From: Candidatus Ribeiella danica
Lineage (GTDB): Bacteria > Chloroflexota > Chloroflexia > Chloroflexales > Roseiflexaceae
DNA length: 64,000 nucleotides
Assembly (NCBI GenBank): GCA_016717335.1
Contig: JADKFS010000001.1
Span: forward strand, 1,364,001-1,428,000
Direction: 5' to 3'
The notes beneath the pieces were generated by a model. That model saw only the letters and a program-made list of their open reading frames with translations, did no database searches and was not told the DNA's origin. Both the position numbers and the translations under genes were made by a program. Shown one piece after another: positions 51,432 through 59,361 of this stretch (within the stretch, counting starts at the first letter, position 1; every line of letters begins with the position of its first letter).

Positions 51432-51872
51432 TCACTCTTCGGTGCGCCGCCAGACATGGCGCTCGCTGACGTGCTGACGCCCGTCGCCGCTGTCCCAGAT
51501 CTCGATCAGGCGCTCGCTGACGATGGTGACGACGCTGCTGGCCGGCCGCTGGGCCAGCGCGGTCGTCTCGGCGGCTGCGGCGTGCGCGGCGGGCGCCGGG
51601 CGGGCCAGCGCCGTGGATGGCGTGGAAGGGCCGCTCTCGATCCGGCGGCGCAGCCAGGCCAGTCCGGCCTCGGCCGCCAGGGCGGCGACGCTCAGGGCAA
51701 CCGTCTTGCCGAACTGCTGCCAGGTGACGGGGAGCTGGCGGCCCGCGACGGTGAGCGGCGCATCGGTGCGACGGGCCGGGAGCTGTCGTTCAAGAGGCAC
51801 CCCGCACTTGCCGCAGAATCGGTCGTCCAGCGGGTTGCCGTGCTGACATGCCGGGCAGATACGCTCGACCAT
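51432..51872 (-). CDS. Zinc-ribbon membrane-associated protein
   Basis: The 146-residue protein starts with a zinc ribbon (ICPACQHGN...FCGKCGVPLE), followed by a short linker, a hydrophobic segment (TVALSVAALAAEAGLAWL) and an Ala-rich, then strand-like C-terminal part ending RLIEIWDSGDGRQHV. The function is unknown; it is the first gene of the minus-strand run leading to moxR, 176 bp before the Q/G-repeat gene. ATG 51872 follows AAGGAG. A TGCTATACT element at 51932-51940 is a likely -10. Confidence 0.7.
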   Translation of the reverse strand: MVERICPACQHGNPLDDRFCGKCGVPLERQLPARRTDAPLTVAGRQLPVTWQQFGKTVALSVAALAAEAGLAWLRRRIESGPSTPSTALARPAPAAHAAAAETTALAQRPASSVVTIVSERLIEIWDSGDGRQHVSERHVWRRTEE

Positions 51873-52044
51873 CGGCGTTCTCCTTACAGAAAGGTTGCCG
51901 TTCTCCTTCAGCAGGCCGGAACTTCGGCCTCAGTATAGCATATGTTGCGCCATCGGGCGCATTCCTGCGGCCCCGCGGCCCCGCCTCCCCGCGCGGGGCC
52001 TCCGTAGGGGCGTTCAATTGAACGCCCCTCCATCCCTTTCCCCC

Positions 52045-52252
52045 TGAGCGCTGCGCCCCCGCTCCCCCGCCTGGGGAACCCACGCCTCTTCCCCCAACCC
52101 TCTCCGGCACATGATGCTATCTCAGCCGCAAGCATTGTGGCGCATGCCCACCAGGCCGGCGGGGCGGGTTGTAGGCAGCCGCGCCTGGCTGAAGCCAGGC
52201 ATGCGCGCCAAGCATCGCAAACGAGGGAGGGTTGCTTTTGAGATCCAGGGAT
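52045..52252. repeat. Dispersed GC-rich repeat, copy E
   Basis: The 51873-52271 gap holds no gene. Copy E has GAGCGCTGCGCCCCCGC, CTCCGGCACATGATG, CGCATGCC, the stem-loop at 52183-52200 (here extended to 8 bp: GCCTGGCT/AGCCAGGC) and GGCATGCGCGCCAAGC. It is preceded at 52009-52035 by the palindrome GGCGTTCAATTGAACGCC, also present near 57872. Confidence 0.7.
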
Positions 52253-52271
52253 GATGTCGGGGCAGGGGCGG

Positions 52272-52607
52272 CTACTGGCTGGCGTAGTGCTCGCTCATAT
52301 ACTGTCGCCAGCGCTGCTCGAACTCGCTCGGCGTCACGCCCAGGATGTCTTGGAGCGATTCGGGCGCCCGGATCAAGCGGTTCAGCGCCGCTTGACCATA
52401 GGTGTTGACAATGAAGTCAACCAGCGTATAGGCGAACAGGTCGCCAGCCTGAACGGAGGCGTACGACCGTTCCATGTCACCAAAGGACGGGATCTGATCA
52501 AACCTGGCGTGCAGATCGCTCTGCCCGGAGTAGAGGATCAGTAACGAGCGCGCTTTCAGCGCAGGGGCTTCGGTCGACGCGCAAATGATCCGGCGTGGCG
52601 GCAGCTA
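52272..52607 (-). pseudogene. C-terminal remnant of a peptidase-MA-like protein
   Basis: An open frame of about 111 codons ends at 52272. It reads LLILYSGQSDLHARFDQIP, then YASVQAGDLFAYTLVDFIVN, TYGQAALNRLIRAPESLQDI and EFEQRWRQYMSEHY. This resembles the C-terminal helical part of gluzincin (peptidase MA-like) proteins, where YxxxQ..S/D....Y follows the zinc site. The HExxH zinc motif and everything before it are absent: the frame closes at a TAG where a 43-bp tandem repeat begins. A 67-residue peptide from the internal ATG at 52475 is possible, but I regard this as a broken gene. Confidence 0.6.
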
Positions 52608-52857
52608 CTTGTCGCATGATGATCGCTCAGTAATCGCTTGGTGATAGCTACCTGTCGTATGATGATTGCTCGGGTATCACATGACGATAGCTACCTGTCG
52701 CATGATGGCTGCTCGGGTGTCGCACGGCGATAGCTATCTGTCGCATGATGACTGCTCGGGTATCGCACGACGATAGCTACCTGTCGCATGATGACTGCTC
52801 AGGTATCGCACGACGATAGCTACCTATCGCATGATGACTGCTCGGGTATCGCATGGT
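52600..52857. repeat. 43-bp minisatellite, six units
   Basis: Six head-to-tail units of 43 bp run through the gene-free stretch. Each contains GATAGCTACCTGTCGCATGA and TGACTGCTCGGGTATCGCAC with a few substitutions. There are no unique spacers, so it is not a CRISPR array. 43 is not a multiple of three and no frame is maintained. Confidence 0.85.
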
Positions 52858-52908
52858 CGCTGCGCGCACTTACCCAGCCCCATCCAGCCACATCGCCACG
52901 GCGACGAG

Positions 52909-54033
52909 TCATTGACGGTACGCGATCAGGCTGACCTGGTCGTAGTTCGGCCCGAGGATGTAGAGCGTGCCGCCGCCCTGGAGCCACAGCGCGGTCGCGC
53001 CGCTGCTGAACTGCTGCACCGTCGCGCGGGCGGATTGCTCGGGCGTGGTGGGCCAGCCCAGCGACTGGCGCACGAACTTGTTCGACACCCACAGCTTGCC
53101 GAAGCCGCGCAGCGGCGCGTAGTGGCCGGCCGGCGGCGTCAGGCCGTAGTCCACCGGGTCGGCCGTGGTCCAGCTGTCGTCGTGGATCTGGTAGACCAGC
53201 GGGTGGCCGGGCGCGTACTCCGAGTTCCAGACCCGGTAGATCTTCTTGCCGCCCGCGCCGAGGTCGGCCCAGATCAGCGTGCCGTAGTCCCAGCTCTGCG
53301 TGGCGGCCGGCGCGTCGTGGTTCGCCGGCATCGGGCAGCCCAGGTTCTCGCGCCGCAGCGGGTCGCCGTCGAGGCTGGCGCGCAGCTCGTCGGCGATCGG
53401 CGTGACGCACAGGGCCGGCGGCGCCAGATCGTAGACGTCGCGGCCGAGCAGGCCCAGCAGCACCTCGTACTGCGTGCCGCGCAGCTCAAGGTGGTGCTCC
53501 ATCCGGCGGCGCTCGAAGTACTGGACCGTGCCCGACCAGCCACCGTTCTGCTCCTGGAGCGGCTCGGAGATCGGGTAGCCAAAGCGCGCCAGCCCGCCGT
53601 TGCTGTTCCAGTAGCTGCGGAAGGGCTCGCACAGGCTGTGGCGCGTCTCGTTGAAGTAGACGCAGCCGCGCGGCAGCTCCCCGACGAACGTCGGGAAGTC
53701 CCACCACGAGCGGCCCTGCAGCTCGAGCAGGCGCACGCCCATGCGGCCGGCCATCATGCCGTTGGCGTGGACCTCGATCCGGTCGCGCTCGAACCACTGC
53801 GTCCGCCCGACCCAGCTGCCCTCGACGACCTCGTTCGGAATCTCGTCGCCGATCGGGTAGCCGAACACCGCCAGGCCGCCGTTGCCCTCCCAGTAGTCCA
53901 GGATCGCGCCCTTGATGCAGTAGCCGGTCTCTTGAAAGCAGCGGGTGCGCTCCTGCGCGCCGGCCAGCTGCGGCAGCGCCAGCGCCGCCAGGGCGACCAG
54001 CGCGAGCGTGAGGATAGACATCGTTCGTTTCAT
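52909..54033 (-). CDS. Secreted LGFP-like repeat protein
   Basis: The 374-residue protein starts with a signal peptide (MSILTLALVALAALALPQLA-GAQE; cleavage after AGA is likely). Two similar units follow: AILDYWEGNGGLAVFGYPIG and SYWNSNGGLARFGYPISEPL, each near Q-W/Y-FERxR (RTQWFERDRIEVH; TVQYFERRRMEHH). This 'YWxxNGGLxxFGYP' pattern is like LGFP-type cell-wall/surface repeats and is frequent in exported Chloroflexota proteins. The C-terminal half has NLGCPMPANHD, WVSNKFVRQSLGWP and QQFSSGATAL. The partner is unknown, possibly wall polymers. AGAGG lies before the ATG. Confidence 0.82.
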   Translation of the reverse strand: MKRTMSILTLALVALAALALPQLAGAQERTRCFQETGYCIKGAILDYWEGNGGLAVFGYPIGDEIPNEVVEGSWVGRTQWFERDRIEVHANGMMAGRMGVRLLELQGRSWWDFPTFVGELPRGCVYFNETRHSLCEPFRSYWNSNGGLARFGYPISEPLQEQNGGWSGTVQYFERRRMEHHLELRGTQYEVLLGLLGRDVYDLAPPALCVTPIADELRASLDGDPLRRENLGCPMPANHDAPAATQSWDYGTLIWADLGAGGKKIYRVWNSEYAPGHPLVYQIHDDSWTTADPVDYGLTPPAGHYAPLRGFGKLWVSNKFVRQSLGWPTTPEQSARATVQQFSSGATALWLQGGGTLYILGPNYDQVSLIAYRQ

Positions 54034-54046
54034 ATCGGGCCTCTTG

Positions 54047-54353
54047 CTATGGCTTTCTGAAGCCTTGTCTAATGAACAGAGCGTACGTGGCGCTTCGCCT
54101 CCCTCTACCCTTCTCCCCCGCTGGGAGAGCGCTTGGCTGGTAGCTAGATTCCCCCGCCCATGCCAGGCGAGGGCGCATGGGGAGGGGTTGGAATCGCCGC
54201 TGCGTAAGTCCTACAATTGAATCATACCGCGGTCGCGGCCGAATTGCACTTCTGGAAGGCTTACGCCGGGCTTCGATCATGCTCACGGCAAGCTGATAGC
54301 TCTGAGAGCTGATATAATCCTCGCGTGCGTGCAGCCCAACGACGGAGGCCGCG
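54047..54353. other. Divergent gap with lone MITE end and candidate promoter
   Basis: 54202-54212 is GCGTAAGTCCT, the right terminal repeat of the element at 16407; no matching left end is nearby. A CTTCTCCCCCGCTGGGAGAG half-hairpin precedes it. TATAAT at 54313-54318 is 36 bp before the next gene and may be its -10. Confidence 0.55.
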
Positions 54354-55208
54354 ATGTCCGAGCAACCGAGCGATCTCCCGCCGCTCGATCGGATCGATGA
54401 GCCGGCCGCGGACCAGGCCGAGGCCGAGCGCCGGCGGCTGGCCCGGCTGCTGGATCGGCGTGTTGTCGATTCGCTCAATCTGCTGCTGGCCCAGCTAAGC
54501 GCCTACGAGCAGACGCTGAGCGCGCACCAGCCATCGCGGTTGGCGCTGGCCGTGCTCGCCAGCCTGGCGCAGCGGGTGCTCCAGCAGGTGCGCGATCTCG
54601 AGGAGTCCCTGCGGCCGGCAGTCCTTGACGAGCTTGGCCTGGAGGCGGCCCTGGAGACACTGGCCAGCCAGACCCGCCGCGTGTATGGCCTGCAGGTGAC
54701 CTGCGCGCTCGATTGGCTGCCCGATCGCCCGCCGTCGCACGTCGCGCTGGCCCTGTTCCGGCTCGCGCAGGATGCGATCGAGCGCGCCGCCGAGCCGGCG
54801 CGCGCCCGCCAGGCACACATACGCCTGGAGCGCCGCGCCGAGCTGCTGGTCCTGACGCTCGCCGACGACGGCGCGCCGGAGGCGGAGCGCGAGCTGCTCC
54901 ACGCGGCGCGCGAGCGGATCGCGCGCTTGGGCGGCTCGGTCGAGGCCGATGTCGGGCCGCACGGCGGGCTGCGGCTGGTCGCGGCCATCCCGGTCGCGGC
55001 CCCGGCAGAGCTGACGCCACGCGAGCGCGAGGTCTTGCGGCTCCTGGCCGAGGGGATGAGCAACAAAGCGATCGCCCGCGCCCTGGGCGTGAGCCCGCGC
55101 ACGGTCAATTTCCACCTCGACAACCTGTACGCCAAGCTCGGCGTGGCCTCGCGCACCGAGGCGGTGCTCGCCGCGCTCCGCCAGGGCTGGCTGCCGCGTG
55201 AGACGTAA
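54354..55208 (+). CDS. LuxR/NarL-type regulator with a decayed histidine-kinase module
   Basis: The 284-residue protein ends in a LuxR HTH (LTPREREVLRLLAEGMSNKA, IARALGVSPRTVNFHLDNLY). Residues 1-220 look like a HisKA_3/HATPase unit of NarX/DesK kinases: ERRRLARLLDRRVVDSLNLL occupies the place of ERxRIARELHDxLxQxL, and LFRLAQDAIERAAEPARARQ that of LxRIxQEALxNAxxHAxA. The phospho-accepting His and the catalytic N-box Asn are absent; a DDGAP remnant of the ATP lid remains. It is likely a one-component regulator in which the old kinase part binds a ligand or dimerises. Confidence 0.85.
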   Translation: MSEQPSDLPPLDRIDEPAADQAEAERRRLARLLDRRVVDSLNLLLAQLSAYEQTLSAHQPSRLALAVLASLAQRVLQQVRDLEESLRPAVLDELGLEAALETLASQTRRVYGLQVTCALDWLPDRPPSHVALALFRLAQDAIERAAEPARARQAHIRLERRAELLVLTLADDGAPEAERELLHAARERIARLGGSVEADVGPHGGLRLVAAIPVAAPAELTPREREVLRLLAEGMSNKAIARALGVSPRTVNFHLDNLYAKLGVASRTEAVLAALRQGWLPRET

Positions 55209-55385
55209 CCCGGTTAAATGAACAGGCGCCCGCTGGTTGTTTGGCGGTTTCGCGCAACCTCGCGCTGTGCGATGATTCCTTCAGGGTAGCTCTGACGAAC
55301 GCGGCGATTTGGGTGGAACTGTAGGCCTATTACCCGAAGCGGCTCACTCGCCAGATATCGCTCCCTTACAGGGGCGGGGGACAAA

Positions 55386-55436
55386 TTTCCGGCATCCTGG
55401 CGCGGCCGCAGAGCGGCCGCGCCAGGATGCCGGAAA
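55386..55436. repeat. Perfect 24-bp hairpin plus CCCCTCTCCC hairpin upstream of the cpaF-like gene
   Basis: Arms 55386-55409 and 55413-55436 pair perfectly with loop AGA. It is followed at 55441-55470 by CCCCTCTCCC...GGGAGAGGGG. The 55209-55524 gap has no gene. Confidence 0.7.
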
Positions 55437-55524
55437 GACACCCCCCTCTCCCTTTATGGGAGAGGGGGCAGGGGGTGAGGGAATAATCGCACAGGGCTGT
55501 GTAGACCTGAAAAGGAGGAAGCCA

Positions 55525-56604
55525 ATGAGCGAGGAATACGAAATCGCGACCGACCTAGGCCCGCTACAGCTGCTGCTGGAAGACGCGCAGGTCAGCGAGA
55601 TCTTCGTCGACAACCCCAGCCATATCTCGGTGGTGCGCGCCGGGAAGCTGGAGGACGTCGACGCGCGGTTCGACGACGACCAGCACCTCGTGCAGGTGAT
55701 CCGGGCGATCTCCGCGCCGCTGGGGCTGCGCTTCGACGAGTCGCACCCGCTGCTCGACGCGCGCCTGTTCGACGGGTCGCGCGTCAGCGCCGTGTGCTTC
55801 CCGATCGCGCTGAACGGCTCGACCCTGGCGATCAGCAAGGCGCGCAAGAACACCCTCTCGATCGACGACCTGCTGCGCTTGGGGGCGTGGAGCGACGCGA
55901 TCGTGACGCTTCTGCGCGGCTGCGTCGCGGGGCGGCTGAACATCCTGGTCTCGGGTGGCACCGCCTCGGGCAAGACGACCGTGATGAACCTGGTCTGCGG
56001 CATGATCCCGGCCGACGAGCGGATCATCACCGTCGAGCAGGCCGGCGAGCTCTGGCTGAGCCAGAGGCGGGTGGTGCGGCTGGAGGCGCGCCCGGCCAAC
56101 CTGGCGGGCCGCGGCGCGATCACGGGGCGCGATCTGCTCGTGCACGCGCTGCGCATGTCGCCCGAGCGGCTGATCCTGGGCGAGCTGAGCGGCGACGAGG
56201 CGTGGCCCTTCATCCAGGCGATCAACAACGGCCATAACGGCAGCATGGCGACAATTCACGCCGGCAGCCCGCGCGATGCGCTCGCCCGTCTCGAGATGAT
56301 GGTGACGTCGTCCGACCCATCCATCCCGCTGCTGAACGTGCGCGAGCAGATCGCCTCGGCGCTGGATCTGATCGTCCAGGTCGTGCGCATGGCCGACGGA
56401 ATGCGCCGCGTAACGCACGTGACCGAGGTGCAGCGCCTGGAGCGCGAGACGATTGCGCTCCAGCACCTGTTCACCTTCGTCGAGGCGCCGGGCACGCAGC
56501 CGTCGCAGGGCTGGTTCGCCGCAGCCGGCCAGCTCCCGGCGTTTCTGACGACGCTGAAGCAGCGCGGCGTCGACCTGCCGCTCGATCTGTTCAGCCCGGC
56601 CTGA
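55525..56604 (+). CDS. CpaF/TadA-type secretion ATPase
   Basis: The 359-residue protein has the PulE/GspE-type ATPase core: NTD (ATDLGPLQLLLEDAQVSEIF), RISAVCFPIALNGSTLAISK-like region, Walker A ILVSGGTASGKTTVMNLVCG near residue 145, Asp box (DERIITVEQAGELWLSQ), Walker B-type LRMSPERLILGELSGDEAWP and HNGSMATIHAGSPRDALARL. TadA/CpaF ATPases drive Flp-type pili or type II-like secretion. No pilin or TadB/TadC genes are adjacent, so it may be an orphan or work with genes outside the window. ATG 55525 follows AAAGGAGGAAG. Confidence 0.88.
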   Translation: MSEEYEIATDLGPLQLLLEDAQVSEIFVDNPSHISVVRAGKLEDVDARFDDDQHLVQVIRAISAPLGLRFDESHPLLDARLFDGSRVSAVCFPIALNGSTLAISKARKNTLSIDDLLRLGAWSDAIVTLLRGCVAGRLNILVSGGTASGKTTVMNLVCGMIPADERIITVEQAGELWLSQRRVVRLEARPANLAGRGAITGRDLLVHALRMSPERLILGELSGDEAWPFIQAINNGHNGSMATIHAGSPRDALARLEMMVTSSDPSIPLLNVREQIASALDLIVQVVRMADGMRRVTHVTEVQRLERETIALQHLFTFVEAPGTQPSQGWFAAAGQLPAFLTTLKQRGVDLPLDLFSPA

Positions 56605-56809
56605 TCCGGAGACGCAGAGGGTAGCGCAACGCCAGGGCAGCGGAGCCAACCCGCGAGTGACACGTAGAGCGCGGATAGACTTTGCTATCCGCCCTCCTGT
56701 ATCCGCGCGAATCCGCGAGGATCCCGGGGGGGGGGGGGGGGCGGGGGGCGGAAGCGGATTGCGCTCCTGTAGCCGCGCGAATCCGCGCTATCCGCGGATC
56801 TTCCTCGCG
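56605..56809. repeat. Gap with 16-G homopolymer and CGCGAATCCGCG words
   Basis: CGCGCGAATCCGCG occurs twice, GCGGATAGACTTTGCTATCC forms a small hairpin, and 56726-56741 is an uninterrupted run of 16 G, followed by GGGGGGCGG. Confidence 0.7.
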
Positions 56810-57859
56810 CTAGCCGCCCGCGTCGAACGGCAGCTCGACCACCTCGCCGCGCAGGTCGCTCCCGGCGATGCCGACCAGCGTGCCGGGCTCGGCGTGGGCC
56901 GCGCGCACGTAGGCCAGCGCGATCGGGCCGAAGCGCGGGGAGATCACGATGCTGGTCAGGTCGCCCGACTCTTTGCCGTCGACCTCCAGCTTCGCCGGGA
57001 GGACCAAGGACGAAAGACGATCGACCGGAGGCTGATCGAGATCGTCGTTGGTCGTTGGTCGTTCGTCTTTGGTCTTGAGGCGCAGCCCGCGCAGCAGCTT
57101 GGCCAGCCGGCCGCGGCTCTCCATCCGCGCGATGATCTCCTGGCCGACGTAGCAGCCCTTCGTGAAGCTGACCGCGTCGAGCAGCCCGGTCTCCAGCGGG
57201 ATGTACTCCAGGCTCAGCTCGCGCCCGTACGCGCCGTAGCCCTGCTCGACCCGCAGGATATCGAGCGTGGCCTCGTCGAGCGGCGCCGCGCCGCCCGCGA
57301 CAAGAGCGCCTCGCACAGCCTCCAGCTGCTCGGCCGGCACGTACAGCGAGAAGCTCGGCCCGCCGATCGGCTCGCGCCGCGCCGCCAGCACCCGCGTGCC
57401 GGCCAGCTCGATCTCGATGATGCTGTGCAGCGGCAGGCCCGCCAGCGCCGCGCCGGAGACCTGCTCGATCAGTGCGGCGGCCGCCGGGCCGTAGAGCGCC
57501 AGCAGTCCGTGCGAGCGGCCGGCCGCCTCCAGCGTCACCTGATCGTTGAAGAAGATGTTCTTCTTGAGGTGCGCCCACACCGCGCCGCCCTGGCCGGGGC
57601 TGGTGACGACCAGCAGCGCGTCGTCGAGCGCGTGGACCGTCAGCAGGTCGATCATGCGGCCGATCGGCGAGGTCAGCGCCGTCCGCGCGCCCTGGCCCGG
57701 CCTAAGCCGCTCGATGTCGTTGGTCGAGAGCCGGTGTAGCAGCGCCGCGCGGTCGCGCCCGCGCATGAAGATCCGGCCGCGCGCGCCCTGGTCGGCCAGC
57801 GCCGCGCCCGTGAGCGCCGCGCGGTAGGCGGCGGGGGCCGATTCAATCGTCTCGTTCAT
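56810..57859 (-). CDS. ygfZ: YgfZ/GcvT-like folate-binding protein
   Basis: The 349-residue protein belongs to the aminomethyltransferase-like fold and has the YgfZ signature KGCYVGQEIIARMESRGRLA near residues 234-253, which separates it from true GcvT. YgfZ proteins use tetrahydrofolate in iron-sulfur cluster assembly or repair. The N-terminal part has RIFMRGRDRAALLHRLSTND. After LLRGLRLK a foreign stretch (KTKDERPTTNDDLDQPPVDR) of about 27 residues, encoded by GGTCGTTGGTC words at 57001-57080, precedes the C-terminal barrel. The start is ATG 57859. Confidence 0.88.
   Translation of the reverse strand: MNETIESAPAAYRAALTGAALADQGARGRIFMRGRDRAALLHRLSTNDIERLRPGQGARTALTSPIGRMIDLLTVHALDDALLVVTSPGQGGAVWAHLKKNIFFNDQVTLEAAGRSHGLLALYGPAAAALIEQVSGAALAGLPLHSIIEIELAGTRVLAARREPIGGPSFSLYVPAEQLEAVRGALVAGGAAPLDEATLDILRVEQGYGAYGRELSLEYIPLETGLLDAVSFTKGCYVGQEIIARMESRGRLAKLLRGLRLKTKDERPTTNDDLDQPPVDRLSSLVLPAKLEVDGKESGDLTSIVISPRFGPIALAYVRAAHAEPGTLVGIAGSDLRGEVVELPFDAGG
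57001..57080. repeat. In-frame inverted word insertion in ygfZ
   Basis: GACCAAGGACGAAAGACG on one side faces CGTTGGTCGTTCGTCTTTGG on the other, an imperfect inverted pair that keeps the ygfZ frame. Confidence 0.8.
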
Positions 57860-57904
57860 ATAAGCTCTCGGCAGGGGCGTTCAATTGAACGCCTGTACGG
57901 GCAT

Positions 57905-59050
57905 TTATTCAATCTCACGAGCAGCCGACAGCGCCTGATGCGCGGCCCGGCGCGCTCGTCTGCCGCGCAGCCACAGCGCGATCGCCAGTCCCCAGCCGCC
58001 CCACGCCAGCGCCGTGCGGCCGAAGCGCCCGGCCACCAGCGCCACGAACAGCAGGCTCCGCATCGCGCCGATCAGCGCGCGCCGCCCCAGCGCGGTGCGC
58101 GCATCGCCCTGCCAGTCCAGCTCGGCGATGCGCGGCAGCAGCCCTCGCTCGATGCAGTCGTCGAGCGAGTAGAGGTAGATCGTATCGGTGTGCTGAGCTG
58201 CCAGCAGCAGGTCGCGCCGGAGCGCCGGCCAGGGCAGCGGCGTGCGACCCTCCGCCTCGGCGTCGTCGCTGTCCCAGATCGGGCCCGGGTCGTCGGTGCT
58301 GCCGATGCCGACCGCGTCGGCGCTCTCGGCGTAGCTGGCGATCAGCGCGCCGCCCAGATCGTTGCCGAACAGCTCGATCGGCACGCTGCTCGAGCACATC
58401 AGCACATCAAGGTCGGAGGGCAGGTCGACGATATCGAGCGCGCGCTGGATCAGGCTCGTCCCCGCGCGCCGATCGTCCGCGATCACCGGCATCTGGAAGG
58501 TGTGCACCTCGTAGCCGTCGTGGTGCATCGCCACGACCAGCTCGCGGTAGGCGGTGCGCGCCGAAGGGTAGAGGATGTTCTCGCGCGCCAGCCAGAGCCT
58601 GCGGGCCAGCGCGCGCGGGCCGCGCCGCCGGTCGGGCGCGACATCCTCAAGCGGCGGCTCGATGCTGAGACCGATCGCCTCAAATTGCAGCCGGTGCTGC
58701 TGCGCCCAACCGTGAAACGCCTGGTAGCAGCCGAACGCGCGCGGGTAGTTCTGCAGATTGAACGCGAACCCCTCCTCCGGCGGCAGCCCGAGGCATCCGA
58801 CCACCGGGACGCCGCGCTCGTTGAGCAGGCGCACCGCCCTGACGCGCGCGTCGTCCAGCTCGACCAGGCTCAGCGCGACGCCATGCCCCTGCGCGGCCAG
58901 CATATCGAGCGCCCCCGGAGCGCGCAGCGCCGCAAGCAGCGCATCGCCGCCCAGATCGGTCGAGAAAATAAGGTGCGGCCGATCCGGCGCGCCGGCCTGC
59001 TCTTGCTCGGCGATTAGCTCTCGTTCGGTTGCCACAGTCGCTGCGCTCAC
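57905..59050 (-). CDS. Hypothetical protein with C-terminal membrane segment
   Basis: I take the GTG at 59050; upstream codons are word repeats without a ribosome site, so the start is uncertain. The roughly 381-residue product has an alternating strand-helix layout (HLIFSTDLGGDALLAALRAP, HGVALSLVELDDARVRAVRL, NERGVPVVGCLGLPPEEGFA) reminiscent of a TIM barrel, with Asp and Glu at strand ends. A C-terminal hydrophobic segment (SLLFVALVAGRFGRTALAWG, GWGLAIALWL) probably anchors it. No family is recognised. Confidence 0.6.
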   Translation of the reverse strand: MSAATVATERELIAEQEQAGAPDRPHLIFSTDLGGDALLAALRAPGALDMLAAQGHGVALSLVELDDARVRAVRLLNERGVPVVGCLGLPPEEGFAFNLQNYPRAFGCYQAFHGWAQQHRLQFEAIGLSIEPPLEDVAPDRRRGPRALARRLWLARENILYPSARTAYRELVVAMHHDGYEVHTFQMPVIADDRRAGTSLIQRALDIVDLPSDLDVLMCSSSVPIELFGNDLGGALIASYAESADAVGIGSTDDPGPIWDSDDAEAEGRTPLPWPALRRDLLLAAQHTDTIYLYSLDDCIERGLLPRIAELDWQGDARTALGRRALIGAMRSLLFVALVAGRFGRTALAWGGWGLAIALWLRGRRARRAAHQALSAAREIE

Positions 59051-59101
59051 TCTCACTCGTATCGATTGGTGAGCGCCAGTGTACCACAGGAAGACGCCGA
59101 A

Positions 59102-59325
59102 CGGTGACCGGGTGGCCGGGTGACAAGATGACAAGGTGACCGGGTGACAAGGTGACAAGATGACAAGGTGACAAGGTGACAAGGTGACCGGGTGACCGGG
59201 TGACAAGATGGCAAGATGAAAGAGTGTCTTTCAGCGTTCAGCGTTCAACGTTCCGCGTTCGGTCTTCAACGTTCAACGTTCAACGTTCAACGTTCAACGT
59301 TCATCCTTCGTCCTTCATCCTATGG
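59102..59325. repeat. Composite word array before the ABC ATPase gene
   Basis: Runs of GTGACCGGGTGACAAG and GACAAGATGACAAG (59102-59220) are followed by CAACGTTCAACGTTCAACG (59235-59300) and CATCCTTCGTCCTTC units. No gene is supported here. Confidence 0.85.
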
Positions 59326-59361
59326 TACACTACAGCCACCGCACGACGAAAGGGAAGCTGC

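Noticed and set aside
52600..52857. CRISPR array
   Set aside because: Units are whole-period 43-bp copies without unique spacers, and no cas genes are nearby.
55386..55436. Rho-independent terminator of the LuxR-type gene
   Set aside because: The stem is perfect, but it is about 180 bp after the stop, lacks a T-tract and shares the style of other dispersed hairpins.
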